From: Eukaryota sp. TZLM1-RC
Taxonomy: Eukaryota; Metamonada: BaSk clade
Assembly: GCA_040285825.1 (NCBI GenBank)
Contig: JAUPSS010000008.1
Location: forward strand, 1,286,996-1,350,995
Length of the DNA stretch: 64,000 nt
Direction: 5' to 3'
Shown: positions 1-10,689 of the stretch, piece by piece
How positions within the stretch are numbered: the stretch's first letter is position 1
How the letters are laid out: every line of letters starts with the position of its first letter
Notes under the pieces: generated by a model
What the model was told of the DNA's origin: nothing
Seen by the model: only the letters and a program-made list of their open reading frames with translations
Databases searched by the model: none
Program-made: the position numbers and the translations under genes

Positions 1-1505
1 AATTTTGCTCTTTCAAAGTCAGAAAAATCAAACGTGCCAGAATGTCATCACTTTTATTAGAGAACTTATCTAATTTGAAGGTATGGTTAAAAAACGACGT
101 AGCAACCTTTTTAAAATAAACAGGACATTTTGCTGAAGTGAAAGCCTCATTAATCATCAATACTTCAAATCCATTTTAGTTCAGAAATTGAATCCATCCA
201 ATTCCTCCAGTAGGTCTGTGATGTTTCAAATTCTTGGAACCTTTTTTTACCATAATCACCCATTAGAATGAAAGTGTCTTTGGGATTGCGAAACTGCTGA
301 ACAAGGCTTTTTAACAACCAACTTTCAATCTTTTGCTTGTGAATAAAAGCTTGCAATTTATGAATGCTCCACAAGTCAAGACTGTAAAAGTCAATTGTCA
401 AAAAGACTTGCCGAAGATTGGCAACCGCAAAGTTGGAAAAATCTATAAAAGATGCTGAATTGGATTCAGCAATTCAGCAAACGCGGACAATTCGATGTTT
501 GTATCTTCAATTGTCATTTCGTTAGACTCTATCATTTGGTTCCTGTCGTAATCTACCTCAGTGTACTTTGTAGCCCATCGTTTTGGTTTTCCATTCATCC
601 TACTTTTCAAAGACCAGGACATCTGAGTCATTCTCAACCATTTGAATTTCTTGTCTTGATTCATCACCCGACTATTTCTTTGCTGTTCAGTTTCATGTTC
701 AGGTACCATGGCTAATTCTTGATCCGTTTTTTTACCCCCAAAATACAATAAATCACGTTTTCCAGGATCACAAACAACAATTTGTTTGTCTTGAAAAGTA
801 TCAACATCAACATCATCAATATAAAAATCAGAAATACTAGCCTTGTTGTCTCGCTTACATTTCTGACCTTGTAAATCCCGACGAACAAATTCCACTGCAA
901 TATAAAATCCATCTGTGGATAATGTTGTTGAATTTATAAATCTTTTGGTTGAACATTGGTTGGTTTAAATCTAGAATATTAGGCCAAAAGTCAGATTGCT
1001 CAGGTGGTTTGAATTTCGTAATTTGGGCTAGTGTATTGAACATTTTCAGTGTCTGTGTAGATGATAAATCATCAATTAATGTTTGGTTAACAATTCTCCA
1101 TAATGTTCTTGTATCAATAGGAAAATATCCAGGGCCTACAGTGGTTGAAACAGAAAGAAATATGATAATGTTTTCTCTCTTTCTACTGGAGATTTATTGA
1201 GCAATTGTAATTGCTGGTTTTAAGAATACTTCATGATCTTTTTCAACAGCGTCTGCAAGAAACTCTATATCCACTGGAAACATGATGTAAACTAAATTCT
1301 CGCCAGTGACCAAACTCTCAATTTGACAAATAATTGGTTCAATAAGACCTTCAAATATGTATCTAAGTTCATTATTTGTTGTATCATATTGTTCACATAA
1401 ATCGAAAAATTCATCATTCAGAACGTCTGCAGTATTTTCAGGATGATGAAATAAAGAACTCAAGCAATCTCTATCATCTAAAAACAAGTTATTGAATTGA
1501 CGAAG
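1..1505 (-). pseudogene. Fanzor/TnpB-like RuvC nuclease, C-terminal half of a degraded mobile element
   Basis: Reading leftward, several frames join into one protein: a linker (about 1500-1195), a segment ending in FNQKIYKFNNIIHTDG (about 1045-900), then the nuclease core. Visible core motifs are CDPGK (RuvC-I aspartate at 767-769), MGDYG (252-260) and INEAFTSAKCP (catalytic-type glutamate at 146-148). This order, including the T-D-G strand before the first aspartate and the E-x-x-T-S/A-x-x-C motif, is that of Fanzor proteins, the eukaryotic relatives of RNA-guided TnpB. It is a pseudogene: there are frameshifts near 1195, 1045, 895 and 400, and the second zinc-finger cysteine is a tyrosine. 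The C-terminus lies outside the window. It abuts the Ty3/gypsy element near 1570. A better copy lies at 44.4-47.1 kb. The family call is motif-based and no search was run. Confidence 0.62.
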
Positions 1506-1571
1506 CCTAAATCTATATAGTGAAATAATTGTAGATAATGGCGTTGAGTAGCCACAGAATACAAAAATATA

Positions 1572-4500
1572 ATGGCAAAACCTCGCACAGAACGTGACGA
1601 TTTTTTGGGGAATAACGCCACCCTCGATAACAAAGGATTCAGAATTCGGTGGTTAGAGGTAATGGAAGTTGGTACCGACTTCTCTGGGAAACTAGATAGT
1701 CCCGAGAACGTCCGCCTCCTACCTGACTGGTTCAGAGTTGGTATAGACAAAATTTACGAAGAGCTTAGCGCCCCCGGAGAGGACTATACGGTAGTTAGAG
1801 AGGTTCATGAATACTACCCAGTCTCACATAGACCAAATTACGTTGAAATGAGACCAGCCTCACAACCTTTCAGGCTCATATATGAAGAATTAGGGGTCAC
1901 TTATAGACGAGATGATATAAACATGACGACAGCAGTCATTTCCACATACAGGTCTCCTCCTAATAACAGGAACCTCCAAACAGGCGATTCATGGGTACAG
2001 AACAAGGTTTTCACCTTCACCCCCATCATTGGTTTAGAGAATACACCCTTCAAGAGCATCAGGCCTTTCCGGCCCTCAATTCAACTAAATTTCCAAGATG
2101 AATCGAAATCAGTTCAGGAGCTGCATGTAGACACCTTACCCCAACCAAACACAGGACCAATAGGGTTAGACGTCCTCACAATCCAACCTGGTGATTCATC
2201 ACAACCGATGGAAGGAGTTCCACAATCCTCGGTTGACACCACACACACAACGGGACAAGGTCTTAGTTTACAAGATCTACAGGCAACTGGATCTCAACAA
2301 CAACACAGTCAAAACCCACTCGATCCACGCCTCATATTAAATCAAAACTTACAGTCCCATGTTGGTTATCATTACAGAACTAAGGCCATAGAACATGCAA
2401 CCATACACGAGCCCCCTAGACTCGAATTCCCTGAAACTCAGATGAAAATAGTACATTTCCTCATGGAATTCGCCCTCTGGGACACAACTGGTAGAGACGG
2501 AGCTCAAAACGTCGATCAAATACAGATCCCACAATCCAGCACCCCTCAACAACAAGAACAAATAACGAAGATGATAACCAGTTTAGCTCAGTTGATCTCA
2601 GTACAGAGTGGAGACTCATCTCACATTCAGCAACAAATAGACGATTTACAGTCCAAATTGAATAATATGGAAACACCAAAATTATACAGAATAGATCAAA
2701 GCTTCATAAAAAAGATAGGGGTACCTGTTCACTCTTATGATCTTTTTAGATCAGTCTTATCAACAGTGAATCCCCAGGGAATCTCAGGTTGCATCCATGC
2801 CAGAATTATATCTTTCTGGAAACAACAACAACTCGTGAGCATGGAACCTACAGATGCCGAAATATTATTACTACTGTGTAGGAGAAGCCAGTTCACATCA
2901 TTACATGATGCAAAATTAGCTCTTTTTAAACCTAAATTCAACTGGCAAAAGGTAAGTACATCCGCCGACGCAGAAAGAGAATACGCGATTTATATGGAAA
3001 ATTTTGGAGACATCTTAAGGATGTGCACATACATATCCGACCCATCGGCCAGAATTGAAGAACTCGATTTTTCAAGAGGGGTATTTACACTGCCAATGTC
3101 GACCGTAGCTAACGACTTCTTAACAGGTCTGGACAACTTGGCATTAACGAGCAATTTATTCGAGATTTACGGTAAACAATCTTTTTGGAACGACAAACTA
3201 GTCTCGTTCAACGATTTAACCAAAGTGGCCAGAGAGAAACTTTTGTATTGGATGCAAGCCGCACCGAACAAGGAAACCATCCAACTACTGAGAAAAGAGG
3301 CGAACAAACCTAAATTAGAAACAGGAGAATTTCATTCGTCAGAAAGGAAAAGGAGAACCGACCCTGAAGACCAACAATTCCCTCAATTGAAAAAAGGTAA
3401 ACACACCAGAGGGGGACAGAAATTTTGTACCTTTTGTCAAATCCCAGGTCATATTATAACAGAATGTAGGGACCCAACCTGTAGTCGCTCATTGGTCCCT
3501 ATGAATCAAAGAAAAGGCGCCGGCTATGGTAGAGGCCGTGAAAACTTTAGTAGAGGCAGTAGAGGCAATTTTAGTGGCCGAAGTAGAGGCCGTGGTAATT
3601 TGTATAGAGGAACTAGGGGCCGACGTGGCCGTGGTAATAGAGGTAATACATATCGTGGATATAACGTCCTTAATAACAAGTTTAATAGCAAAAACAAATC
3701 ATCGCATGTTACAGCTCCCGAATTGAATCAGATTTGTTCTTCTACTCAATCGGACAATTCAGCTCAAACAGCCCTCTTAAATCCACTCTCTTTCTTGAAC
3801 AATGGAAATAGCAACATAAATAATCAGATTAATGTAATAAATAATACAGAAAGAGATTTATGCAACCGAACAGGTAACACTGCTCCTTGTATAAACCACA
3901 ACAGATCCCAGCAGCCTCAGTTTTTAGAACTTCAGGTAAGAATTAACAGTACAGTCATAAAAGGCATGATAGATACAGCTGCATATTGTTCTGTCATTTC
4001 CCTAGACCTAGCAAATCTGTGTTCAATGTCCATCAATGAAAACGACATCACACAATTCATCCCTGCTAGTAACGTATCGACCAATTCGCTTGGAAGTGCA
4101 CAAGGCATTCTGACGTTCAATGTTGGTAGCATCGCGAACCAAGTTTCAATAAATCATACTCTCCCCATAATCCCGGGTTCAAACAAATTTTTAATTGGGG
4201 TAGACATGTTACAACAACTTGGGTTATTGACATCTGACCGTTTAGTAATTGTACTAGACGAAGAGCGCCGCACTTTACTAAATGCTGAAACCGAATTTGA
4301 TAACAGAATTAAAACTCACCAAATCGGTCATGTAGAATCTATTCCCAGCAGTGAAGAAGATTTTACCCAGCAATTAGATAGATCTGGATGTGAGATTAAA
4401 TTAGATGATAGTGAGTATAATAAGAGTTTGTCTGATATATTAGCTCAATACAAGGACGTATTCAGCGAAACGCCCAATAAAGAAGGCATCGATTGTCCAC

Positions 4501-5672
4501 CCATGTCAATCCCCTTCTATAATCCTAACGCTATTGTACATAAACCAGCAAGGGGTCTCAACCCAAAGAAATTACAAATAGCTAACCAAATTTTTGACGA
4601 ATTAATCGAAATGGGCTATTCAATTGAATCGAACTATAAATTCAGTTCCCCTATTGTATTAGTAATATACCCTGATGATCGAAAACCGAGGTTGACAGGC
4701 GATTTCAGCGGTAAAGATGGTGTTAACGCTCTTACTATTCCAGTTGAGTCTAACTTACCATTAATTTCGGATGTTTTGGAATTTCTAAGTCAAGCCAACT
4801 ACATCGCCACTTTGGACCTTCCAAGAGCTTTTTGGCAGATGAAAGTCGCTGACGAGGATATTGAAAAGACATCCATCTCTATCTCTGGCAGATCCATTAT
4901 GTTTAAAAGGGCATGTTTCGGATTAAAGAATATCCCAGCAATTTTTCAAAATGTTATGATGGAAATTTTTCAGATAGACGGAGTGTTCATATATATTGAT
5001 GACATAATCACAATTGGGTCAACCCTTCAACAATTTTTAGAAAGAATTCAAAGGGTACTGCAATGCGCAAGGGATAGAAGAGTCAACATTGGATTAAAAA
5101 AATGTAAATTCGTTACTGACAAACAACCAATTGACATTTTAGGCAGCACTTTCCAATATAAACAACGTAAAATTAGTCAAAAACGAGTCGATGCTTTAAT
5201 TAACATCCCTGCTCCAAAAACAATAAAAGAAGTTCGGTCATTAGTCGGCTCAGTCAATTTCATCAGAGACTGGCTCCCAAACATTTCACAACTAATTGCA
5301 CCCATAAACGAATTAATCAAACACAAACAACGCCGTGTCAACTGGGAAACCAAACACGACCAACTATTAGAACAAATAAAAGAATTAATCATTAATCATA
5401 TGCCTCTGGAATTACCATCACCAGACAAACGCATTTTGATAAGCACCGATGCATCAGACATCGCAGTAGGAGGAGTTCTCTGGCAAGAGGTCGAACCATA
5501 TGCACCCATAGGAACTGCATTAAAAGATAGAAAAGTAAAACCAATCTCTTTTTACAGTAGAATATTAACTGATACTCAAAAACGTTGGTCAACATTACAA
5601 AAGGAACTATACGTAATATTATTAATACTAAGAGAAAGCCATTTAGAAAGCTTCATCATCACTCGACACTAA
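1572..5672 (+). CDS. Ty3/gypsy Gag-protease-reverse transcriptase-RNase H polyprotein (5'-truncated element)
   Basis: This 1366-residue frame begins inside Gag: residues 1 onward match an internal part of the longer Gag at 7.6-10.5 kb, which has about 290 more N-terminal residues. In order it shows Gag, a CCHC zinc knuckle (CTFCQIPGHIITEC, about residue 619), a Gly-Arg-rich tract, an aspartic protease with DTA instead of DTG or DSG (about residue 800), a reverse transcriptase with YIDD at residues 1141-1144, and the start of RNase H. The frame stops at TAA in the RNase H motif before TIFTDH, and a frameshift follows about 20 bases later. The remainder continues in the frame of 5585-7492. The stop and shift suggest a dead copy rather than programmed frameshifting. 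The 5' LTR and start are missing; the left neighbour is the broken Fanzor element. Confidence 0.85.
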   Translation: MAKPRTERDDFLGNNATLDNKGFRIRWLEVMEVGTDFSGKLDSPENVRLLPDWFRVGIDKIYEELSAPGEDYTVVREVHEYYPVSHRPNYVEMRPASQPFRLIYEELGVTYRRDDINMTTAVISTYRSPPNNRNLQTGDSWVQNKVFTFTPIIGLENTPFKSIRPFRPSIQLNFQDESKSVQELHVDTLPQPNTGPIGLDVLTIQPGDSSQPMEGVPQSSVDTTHTTGQGLSLQDLQATGSQQQHSQNPLDPRLILNQNLQSHVGYHYRTKAIEHATIHEPPRLEFPETQMKIVHFLMEFALWDTTGRDGAQNVDQIQIPQSSTPQQQEQITKMITSLAQLISVQSGDSSHIQQQIDDLQSKLNNMETPKLYRIDQSFIKKIGVPVHSYDLFRSVLSTVNPQGISGCIHARIISFWKQQQLVSMEPTDAEILLLLCRRSQFTSLHDAKLALFKPKFNWQKVSTSADAEREYAIYMENFGDILRMCTYISDPSARIEELDFSRGVFTLPMSTVANDFLTGLDNLALTSNLFEIYGKQSFWNDKLVSFNDLTKVAREKLLYWMQAAPNKETIQLLRKEANKPKLETGEFHSSERKRRTDPEDQQFPQLKKGKHTRGGQKFCTFCQIPGHIITECRDPTCSRSLVPMNQRKGAGYGRGRENFSRGSRGNFSGRSRGRGNLYRGTRGRRGRGNRGNTYRGYNVLNNKFNSKNKSSHVTAPELNQICSSTQSDNSAQTALLNPLSFLNNGNSNINNQINVINNTERDLCNRTGNTAPCINHNRSQQPQFLELQVRINSTVIKGMIDTAAYCSVISLDLANLCSMSINENDITQFIPASNVSTNSLGSAQGILTFNVGSIANQVSINHTLPIIPGSNKFLIGVDMLQQLGLLTSDRLVIVLDEERRTLLNAETEFDNRIKTHQIGHVESIPSSEEDFTQQLDRSGCEIKLDDSEYNKSLSDILAQYKDVFSETPNKEGIDCPPMSIPFYNPNAIVHKPARGLNPKKLQIANQIFDELIEMGYSIESNYKFSSPIVLVIYPDDRKPRLTGDFSGKDGVNALTIPVESNLPLISDVLEFLSQANYIATLDLPRAFWQMKVADEDIEKTSISISGRSIMFKRACFGLKNIPAIFQNVMMEIFQIDGVFIYIDDIITIGSTLQQFLERIQRVLQCARDRRVNIGLKKCKFVTDKQPIDILGSTFQYKQRKISQKRVDALINIPAPKTIKEVRSLVGSVNFIRDWLPNISQLIAPINELIKHKQRRVNWETKHDQLLEQIKELIINHMPLELPSPDKRILISTDASDIAVGGVLWQEVEPYAPIGTALKDRKVKPISFYSRILTDTQKRWSTLQKELYVILLILRESHLESFIITRH

Positions 5673-7492
5673 ACCATATTCACAGACCACGAAATATTGC
5701 GTTCCTCGCCACAGCTCCAGAAAAGAACAGAATAGTCAAAAGATGGTTACCTATTTTATCAGAATTTGTTTTTGATATAGTACATGAGAAAGGAGAAGAC
5801 AATCACTGGGCAGACATGATGTCACGAAACATTGATGACAATTCAGTAATACCAGAATTAAATCACATCAGTCACCCACACGATTCTTACTGGCACGGTG
5901 AAATTCCACCCCCAGATGACGATTCCGACTATGAAAGTCCAGAACCAATCCACATTCTCGAATTATCAAGACACCCAGATTTACCAATCTTTTCAAATTG
6001 GTTATCCAAAATAAGAGCAGAACAACAACTGGCCATTAGCAATCACGATCCATTATTCAAAAACGCCACACTCTGCAGAAACACTGAAATCTGGCTTAAT
6101 AATAATAATAAAATGATAATACCGACCAAACTAAGAAAAACAGCACTCAATCTAATACACGGATTAACACAATCAGGCCACCCAAGCAAAAACGAAAGTC
6201 TTCACAAGCTTTCCAAAAGTGATTTTTACTGGCCAAACATGAGAAAAGACCTCATCAAACACATCGAAAAATGTCCTACTTGTCAAAAAACAGCCCCCAT
6301 AAAACAATCAAAGACTCCCTCAACGGGCTCACTGTGGGCAAATCGTCCATTTGCTAAACTAAATGTAGACACAATTGGACCTCTGAATAAAAATAATAAT
6401 GATAATAAATACTTATTAGTTTTCGTCGACAGTTTCACTAGATATACAATACTAGTGCCACTGAAAGAACTCAATGCTTTAGAAGTGGCAGATGCATTAA
6501 TTTGGAATATCTGTGCAATATTCGGCATACCTATGGCTATACATAGTGATAATGGCCCAGAGTTCGCCAATGAAACATTCAAATTGCTATGCCAGAGAAT
6601 GTCAATTGAAGTCACAAATTCAATTCCATATCACTCTGAAAGTAATGGATTGGTAGAAAGGAAACATAGGGATGTAATTCAATGTATAAGAAGATTATTA
6701 ATAGATTACAACGACTATGACGCTTGGTCCACATATGTCCCAATTACACAGTTATTAATTAACTCAACCAAAAGCAGAATCACAAACCACACCCCCTATG
6801 AATTGATTTTCGGGTCATCTATCAGCCCTAGATCAGACCCTGCTAACATCCTTGGTGGCATATTCGATTTTGAATCCAATGTCCCACTTTTACAAGACCT
6901 CAAACTTAAAACTGATCGTCTCCAAAAGAAATGGGAGGAAGCAGAGAACCACCAATTATTAAACAAACCCAGTCAGAATAATATTAATAATAATACAGAA
7001 ACCACATTTAATATTGGTGACTATATTCTTCGAAAAGCTAAGCAAAACAGCAAATTGCATGGATCCTGGTTAGGCCCATTTTTAATTATAGAAAACCCAT
7101 CCAATTCCACATTGACAGTTAAGAACCTGACGACTGGTGATGAGACAAAGGTATCAAAGAGGGACTGCAAAATATACAACGCTGACGATCCTAACGATGT
7201 TGATTTACTCAGGGCAATCGCACTCACCGATTCAGGTAAACATGTCATCGAAAAAATCCTTGAGGCATATAAAACATCTCAGGGACCCTTCTGTACTGTG
7301 AAATGGTTTGGTGGAGAAACTACCGAGGAACCACTCCATTCGATCAGATATTCAGAAGCGTATAAGCGATTTATTAGTAAGCCAAATAAAAGAAAACGCA
7401 AAGCTAATATATCCAATAGCTCGTCTCAGGCTCTCCCCGTGCCTCGACAAAAGCGATATCCGCAAAGGAAGCGGAACAACAATAGTAAGTAA
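5585..7492 (+). CDS. Ty3/gypsy RNase H end, integrase and chromodomain-like tail
   Basis: This is the downstream part of the polyprotein that starts at 1572. Homologous sequence really begins near 5690 (RNIAFLATAPEKN); the first 35 or so codons overlap the upstream frame and are probably not used. It contains the RNase H end with HWADMMSR, an H2C2 zinc-binding region ending CPTCQ, and an integrase core with aspartates at about residues 262 and 322 and a glutamate at about 358, which is the D,D-35-E spacing. Near the C-terminus, VIEKILEAYKTSQGP, then VKWFGG and TEEPLHSI, resemble a chromodomain, as in chromoviruses that target chromatin. A Lys-Arg-rich end follows. The integrase part looks intact, but the element is not autonomous because of the lesions near 5670-5690 and the missing 5' end. 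Confidence 0.85.
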   Translation: MVNITKGTIRNIINTKRKPFRKLHHHSTLNHIHRPRNIAFLATAPEKNRIVKRWLPILSEFVFDIVHEKGEDNHWADMMSRNIDDNSVIPELNHISHPHDSYWHGEIPPPDDDSDYESPEPIHILELSRHPDLPIFSNWLSKIRAEQQLAISNHDPLFKNATLCRNTEIWLNNNNKMIIPTKLRKTALNLIHGLTQSGHPSKNESLHKLSKSDFYWPNMRKDLIKHIEKCPTCQKTAPIKQSKTPSTGSLWANRPFAKLNVDTIGPLNKNNNDNKYLLVFVDSFTRYTILVPLKELNALEVADALIWNICAIFGIPMAIHSDNGPEFANETFKLLCQRMSIEVTNSIPYHSESNGLVERKHRDVIQCIRRLLIDYNDYDAWSTYVPITQLLINSTKSRITNHTPYELIFGSSISPRSDPANILGGIFDFESNVPLLQDLKLKTDRLQKKWEEAENHQLLNKPSQNNINNNTETTFNIGDYILRKAKQNSKLHGSWLGPFLIIENPSNSTLTVKNLTTGDETKVSKRDCKIYNADDPNDVDLLRAIALTDSGKHVIEKILEAYKTSQGPFCTVKWFGGETTEEPLHSIRYSEAYKRFISKPNKRKRKANISNSSSQALPVPRQKRYPQRKRNNNSK

Positions 7493-7520
7493 TTTTAATT
7501 AACGAAACGGGAGAAGGTAG

Positions 7521-7610
7521 TGTAGGTATCTCACTAGTGAGTACCGTTATATAGAATGACATTTAATAAAATTAACTTTATCTTAACTCTCTTTACATCC
7601 AGCTAGCATA
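7521..7610 (+). repeat. LTR of the Ty3/gypsy family plus leader, plus orientation
   Basis: The sequence starts TGTAGGTATCTCACTAGTGA just after the integrase frame and ends at about 7597 in ...TTTACA, giving the TG...CA ends expected of an LTR. It is followed by GCTAGCATA and an ATG with the first Gag codons (MPNGN). The same arrangement recurs in inverted orientation at 10659-10552. The LTR is unusually short (about 77 bp here, about 96 bp in the other copy). It serves as the 3' LTR of the upstream element and looks like a 5' LTR to what follows. Confidence 0.7.
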
Positions 7611-10554
7611 ATGCCCAACGGCAACAGATGTTCATTTCCTCTCGTACCATGGCCACCTCGGCTCCTATATCTACCTGGGCCTCTACTATGGCCTCTATGA
7701 ATATTTTTGAAACTATCATAACTACCTCTGAATGGTCTACCTCGGCCTTTACTTCTGCCGGCGCTTCTTCGTTGATTTAATGGGACCAGAGATCTGGTGC
7801 ATCCGGGATCTTCACATTCTGCAATTACATGGCCTGGTTTCTGACAAAAAGTACAGAACTTTTGGCCTCCTCTGTAATGTTTTTCTTTTTTAAGGTTAGG
7901 GATGGATGAATCTGGTTGGCTTGTTCTCTTTTTTTCGGCTGAGGTGTGAAAATCACCTGTTTCTAATTTGGGTCTGGATGCAGCCTTCCTCAATAGCTAG
8001 ACCGTTTCCCTATTTTGCGCAACATTCATCCAAGATAATAAATCATTTCGCACCTTCCTTGTTAATTGGGGGAAGCTCACTAGCTTGTCCTTCCAATAGC
8101 TCTCTTTACAGAATTCTTCGAACAGGGGCTCAGTGAAAGTCAAGTTGTTGATGCCTGTTAAAAAGGCATGAGCCACTGTTGACATTGGAAGAGTGAATAC
8201 TCCACTCGAGTGATCCACATCTTCGATCCTAGCTGATACATCAGTGATGTATGTAGACATTCTCAGGATGTCTCCAAAATTTTCCATGTATATTGCAAAC
8301 TCCCTTTCTGCGTCTTCGATTGAATTGACCTTACGCCAATTGAAATGGGGTTTGTGTAGAGCTAATTTGGCGTCGTGGAGCGAGTTGAATTGGCTCCTCC
8401 TACAAAGAAGCAGTAAAATTTCTGCGTCTGTAGGTTCCATGCTAAGGATCTGTTGTTGTTTCCAGAAGGAAATGATTCTTGCACTGATGCAACCCGAAAT
8501 TCCCAGGTGGTTGGTCGTCGCCAAAATGGACCTAAAAAGGTCGTAAGCATGAATAGGTGGCCCAATTTTGTTAATGAAATTGGGGTCTATTCTGTAGATT
8601 TTGGGCGTCCGAAGTCAAGCTGAGACTTGAACGAATCTATTTGTTGTTGTATCTCAGTTGTAGCACCTCCTTGTATTGCTAGTAACTGAGATAGACTGTT
8701 GACCATGTCAGCAATTTGTTTCTGCTGCTGAGCTGAACTTGTTTGAGGCATTTCTATTTTCTCGACATTTGTCGTTCCTCCTCTGCCTGTACTGTCCCAG
8801 AGAGCGAATTCCAGTAGAAAGTGTACTATTTTCATTTGAGTTTCTGGAAACTCGAGTCTGGGGGGCTCATGAAGCGTATCGTGTTCTACAGCCTTTGTTT
8901 TATAGTGGTATCCAACGTGAGATTGTAGATTTAAGTCAAGAACTTGGCGTGGATCATGGATTCCGGCTAATGTTCCTGATCGAGATGAGGAGAGATCTTG
9001 TCTGCTCAATCCTGGACCTGTTTGATGTGAGGTCGATTCTTCCATTGGGACAGATGAGTCCGTTGGTTGGATGGTGAGGACGTCCATGGGAATGGCCTGA
9101 TTACCAGGCTGCAGTAGTTGGTCAATTTGTAGTTTTTGAAGAGGTTTCGGTTCCTCTTGAATGTTAAGCTGAATGGATGGCCTGAAAGGTCTAATGCTTT
9201 GAAAAGGCGTATCCTCTATACCTAATATTGGGGTGAAGGCGAAAGCCTTGTTATTAACCCAAGTGCCCCCAATTTGTACATTGTGGTGATTGGGGGGAGA
9301 CCTATAGGTGGAGATGACTGCCGTTTTCATGTTGGCATGATCTTGTTTGAAGGTGACTCCTTGTTCGACGAAAATTAGCCTGAACGGCTGAGATCCGGGT
9401 CTCATCTCAACGAGATCAGGGCTTGATGACGATGTTTAGTATTCGTAAACCTCTCTTACTACCGTATAATCCACTCCAAATATGCTGTTGACTTCATAAA
9501 TTTTGTCCAGACTTGGCCTAAACCAGTCTGGGAGGAGGTGTATGTTCTCAGGTCCATCCAAATTGTTAGAGAAGTCTCGACCATACTCCATGACCTCCAA
9601 CCACCGTATTCTAAAGTTATATATGTCGAGGGTGGCCTTTTTTCCGATAAAATCGAATCTGTCAGCACGAGGCTTGGACATGATGGATTTATAAGAGGAA
9701 TTTAGTGGGGATAGTCGTATTCTGCGTTCAGCAGGTCTACCCGTCAATTCCTTGCTCTCTTTGTCAAGAAGCTCTATAGTATTTTTAAGGACTTGTGAGG
9801 TGAGGGGAACTTCCCTGAATCCTTCTAAAGTCTCGTTTAAGGTTTGTACCGAAACACAGTTTTCTAAGTCTGGGTACAGGGACGTATCTGAAGGGAGAGA
9901 CTCCACAAAGTCTGTTGGCTCTTGTTTCTCACTTTCCTCTTTTGAGAAAGTGGCGAGAAGCGCCTCTAACTCTGGGCTAGTGGCAGGAGGTTTGTTCTGC
10001 GAGACTTTGGCCGTAGTCAAGGCTGTGGTAGCCGTTGAATGGGCGTTGTTGTTGGGAGGGATTACCTCCGGAAGAGTTAGGTTAGGAGTGGGGTTGTGAC
10101 CCGAACTCGGATTTGGAGGAAGGAGTCGAGGTTCTCCGCTCGTATGAATAATAGTGGGGTGTCGGCCCGAACTAAATAAATGTGGAGTGAGGTGGGTTGC
10201 ACCCGAACTCGTCGTTCCTTGAGTGGAGTGTGAAGTACTCGAACTCTCGTCTATGTTTGGACTGGGGTGGGTTGCACCCGAACTTGGTGTTCCATGAGTG
10301 GAGTGTGAAACACTCGAACTCGTTTGACCGGGAGTGGGATGGACTACATCCGAACTCGTTGAGGAAGGAGGGGTACTCGTTTCCTTTGTTGGAGCACTCA
10401 TAGTACTCGAAATTATGTGAAGAGGAGGGTTAGAAAGGTCTCCTCTGAAAGATGTCTGACATACCCCAGACATCTTTTTGTCGTTTACAGCGCTGTTGCT
10501 GTTTGCTGTGTGGTGTGCCTGTGACGCACAATAATTATTGTTGCCGTTAGGCAT
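7583..10554 (-). pseudogene. Ty3/gypsy Gag, inverted second copy with broken frame
   Basis: This is the full-length start of the Gag protein of the same family as the 1572 element. It starts at ATG 10554 (MPNGNNNYCASQ). Four frames join: 10554-9436, 9405-8587, 8524-7997 and 7993-7583. The N-terminal region (about 10400-10050) is made of degenerate short Ser-Thr-His-Pro repeats. The rest matches the plus-strand Gag, for example RWLEVMEYGRDF and SMEPTDAEILLLLCRRSQF. It ends after the CCHC zinc knuckle (CTFCQKPGHVIAEC) and a Gly-Arg tract, where the sequence runs into the LTR of the plus-strand element near 7626. No protease, RT or integrase follows. At least three frame breaks make it inactive. 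Together with the adjacent LTR it forms an inverted structure discussed in the findings. Confidence 0.8.
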
Positions 10555-10659
10555 TATGCTAGCTGTGTATGTATGGGTTAGTTAAGGCGGGTTAAGATAT
10601 AGATAATTTTGTTTAATGTTATTCTATATACTTAGGTACTCACTAGTGAGATACCTACA
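10555..10659 (-). repeat. LTR and leader of the inverted Ty3/gypsy copy
   Basis: Read on the minus strand from 10659, it begins TGTAGGTATCTCACTAGTGA, the same start as the LTR at 7521, and ends near 10564 in ...ATACACA. It is followed by GCTAGCATA and the Gag ATG. No TGG-type primer-binding site complementary to a tRNA 3' end is obvious between LTR and ATG, which are only 9 bases apart. Confidence 0.7.
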
Positions 10660-10689
10660 CAAAGGTAGTTCTTAAAGTATAAACTCCCT

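Noticed and set aside
3526-3726. Separate Val/Glu-rich protein in the gag region
   Set aside because: It is the second frame of the Gly-Arg-rich tract of Gag.
5600-5700. Programmed frameshift between RT and integrase
   Set aside because: An in-frame TAA plus a separate shift inside the RNase H motif fits decay better; no slippery heptamer is seen.
7308-7502. Separate small gene at the integrase end
   Set aside because: Overlaps the chromodomain-like tail in another frame; no homology signs.
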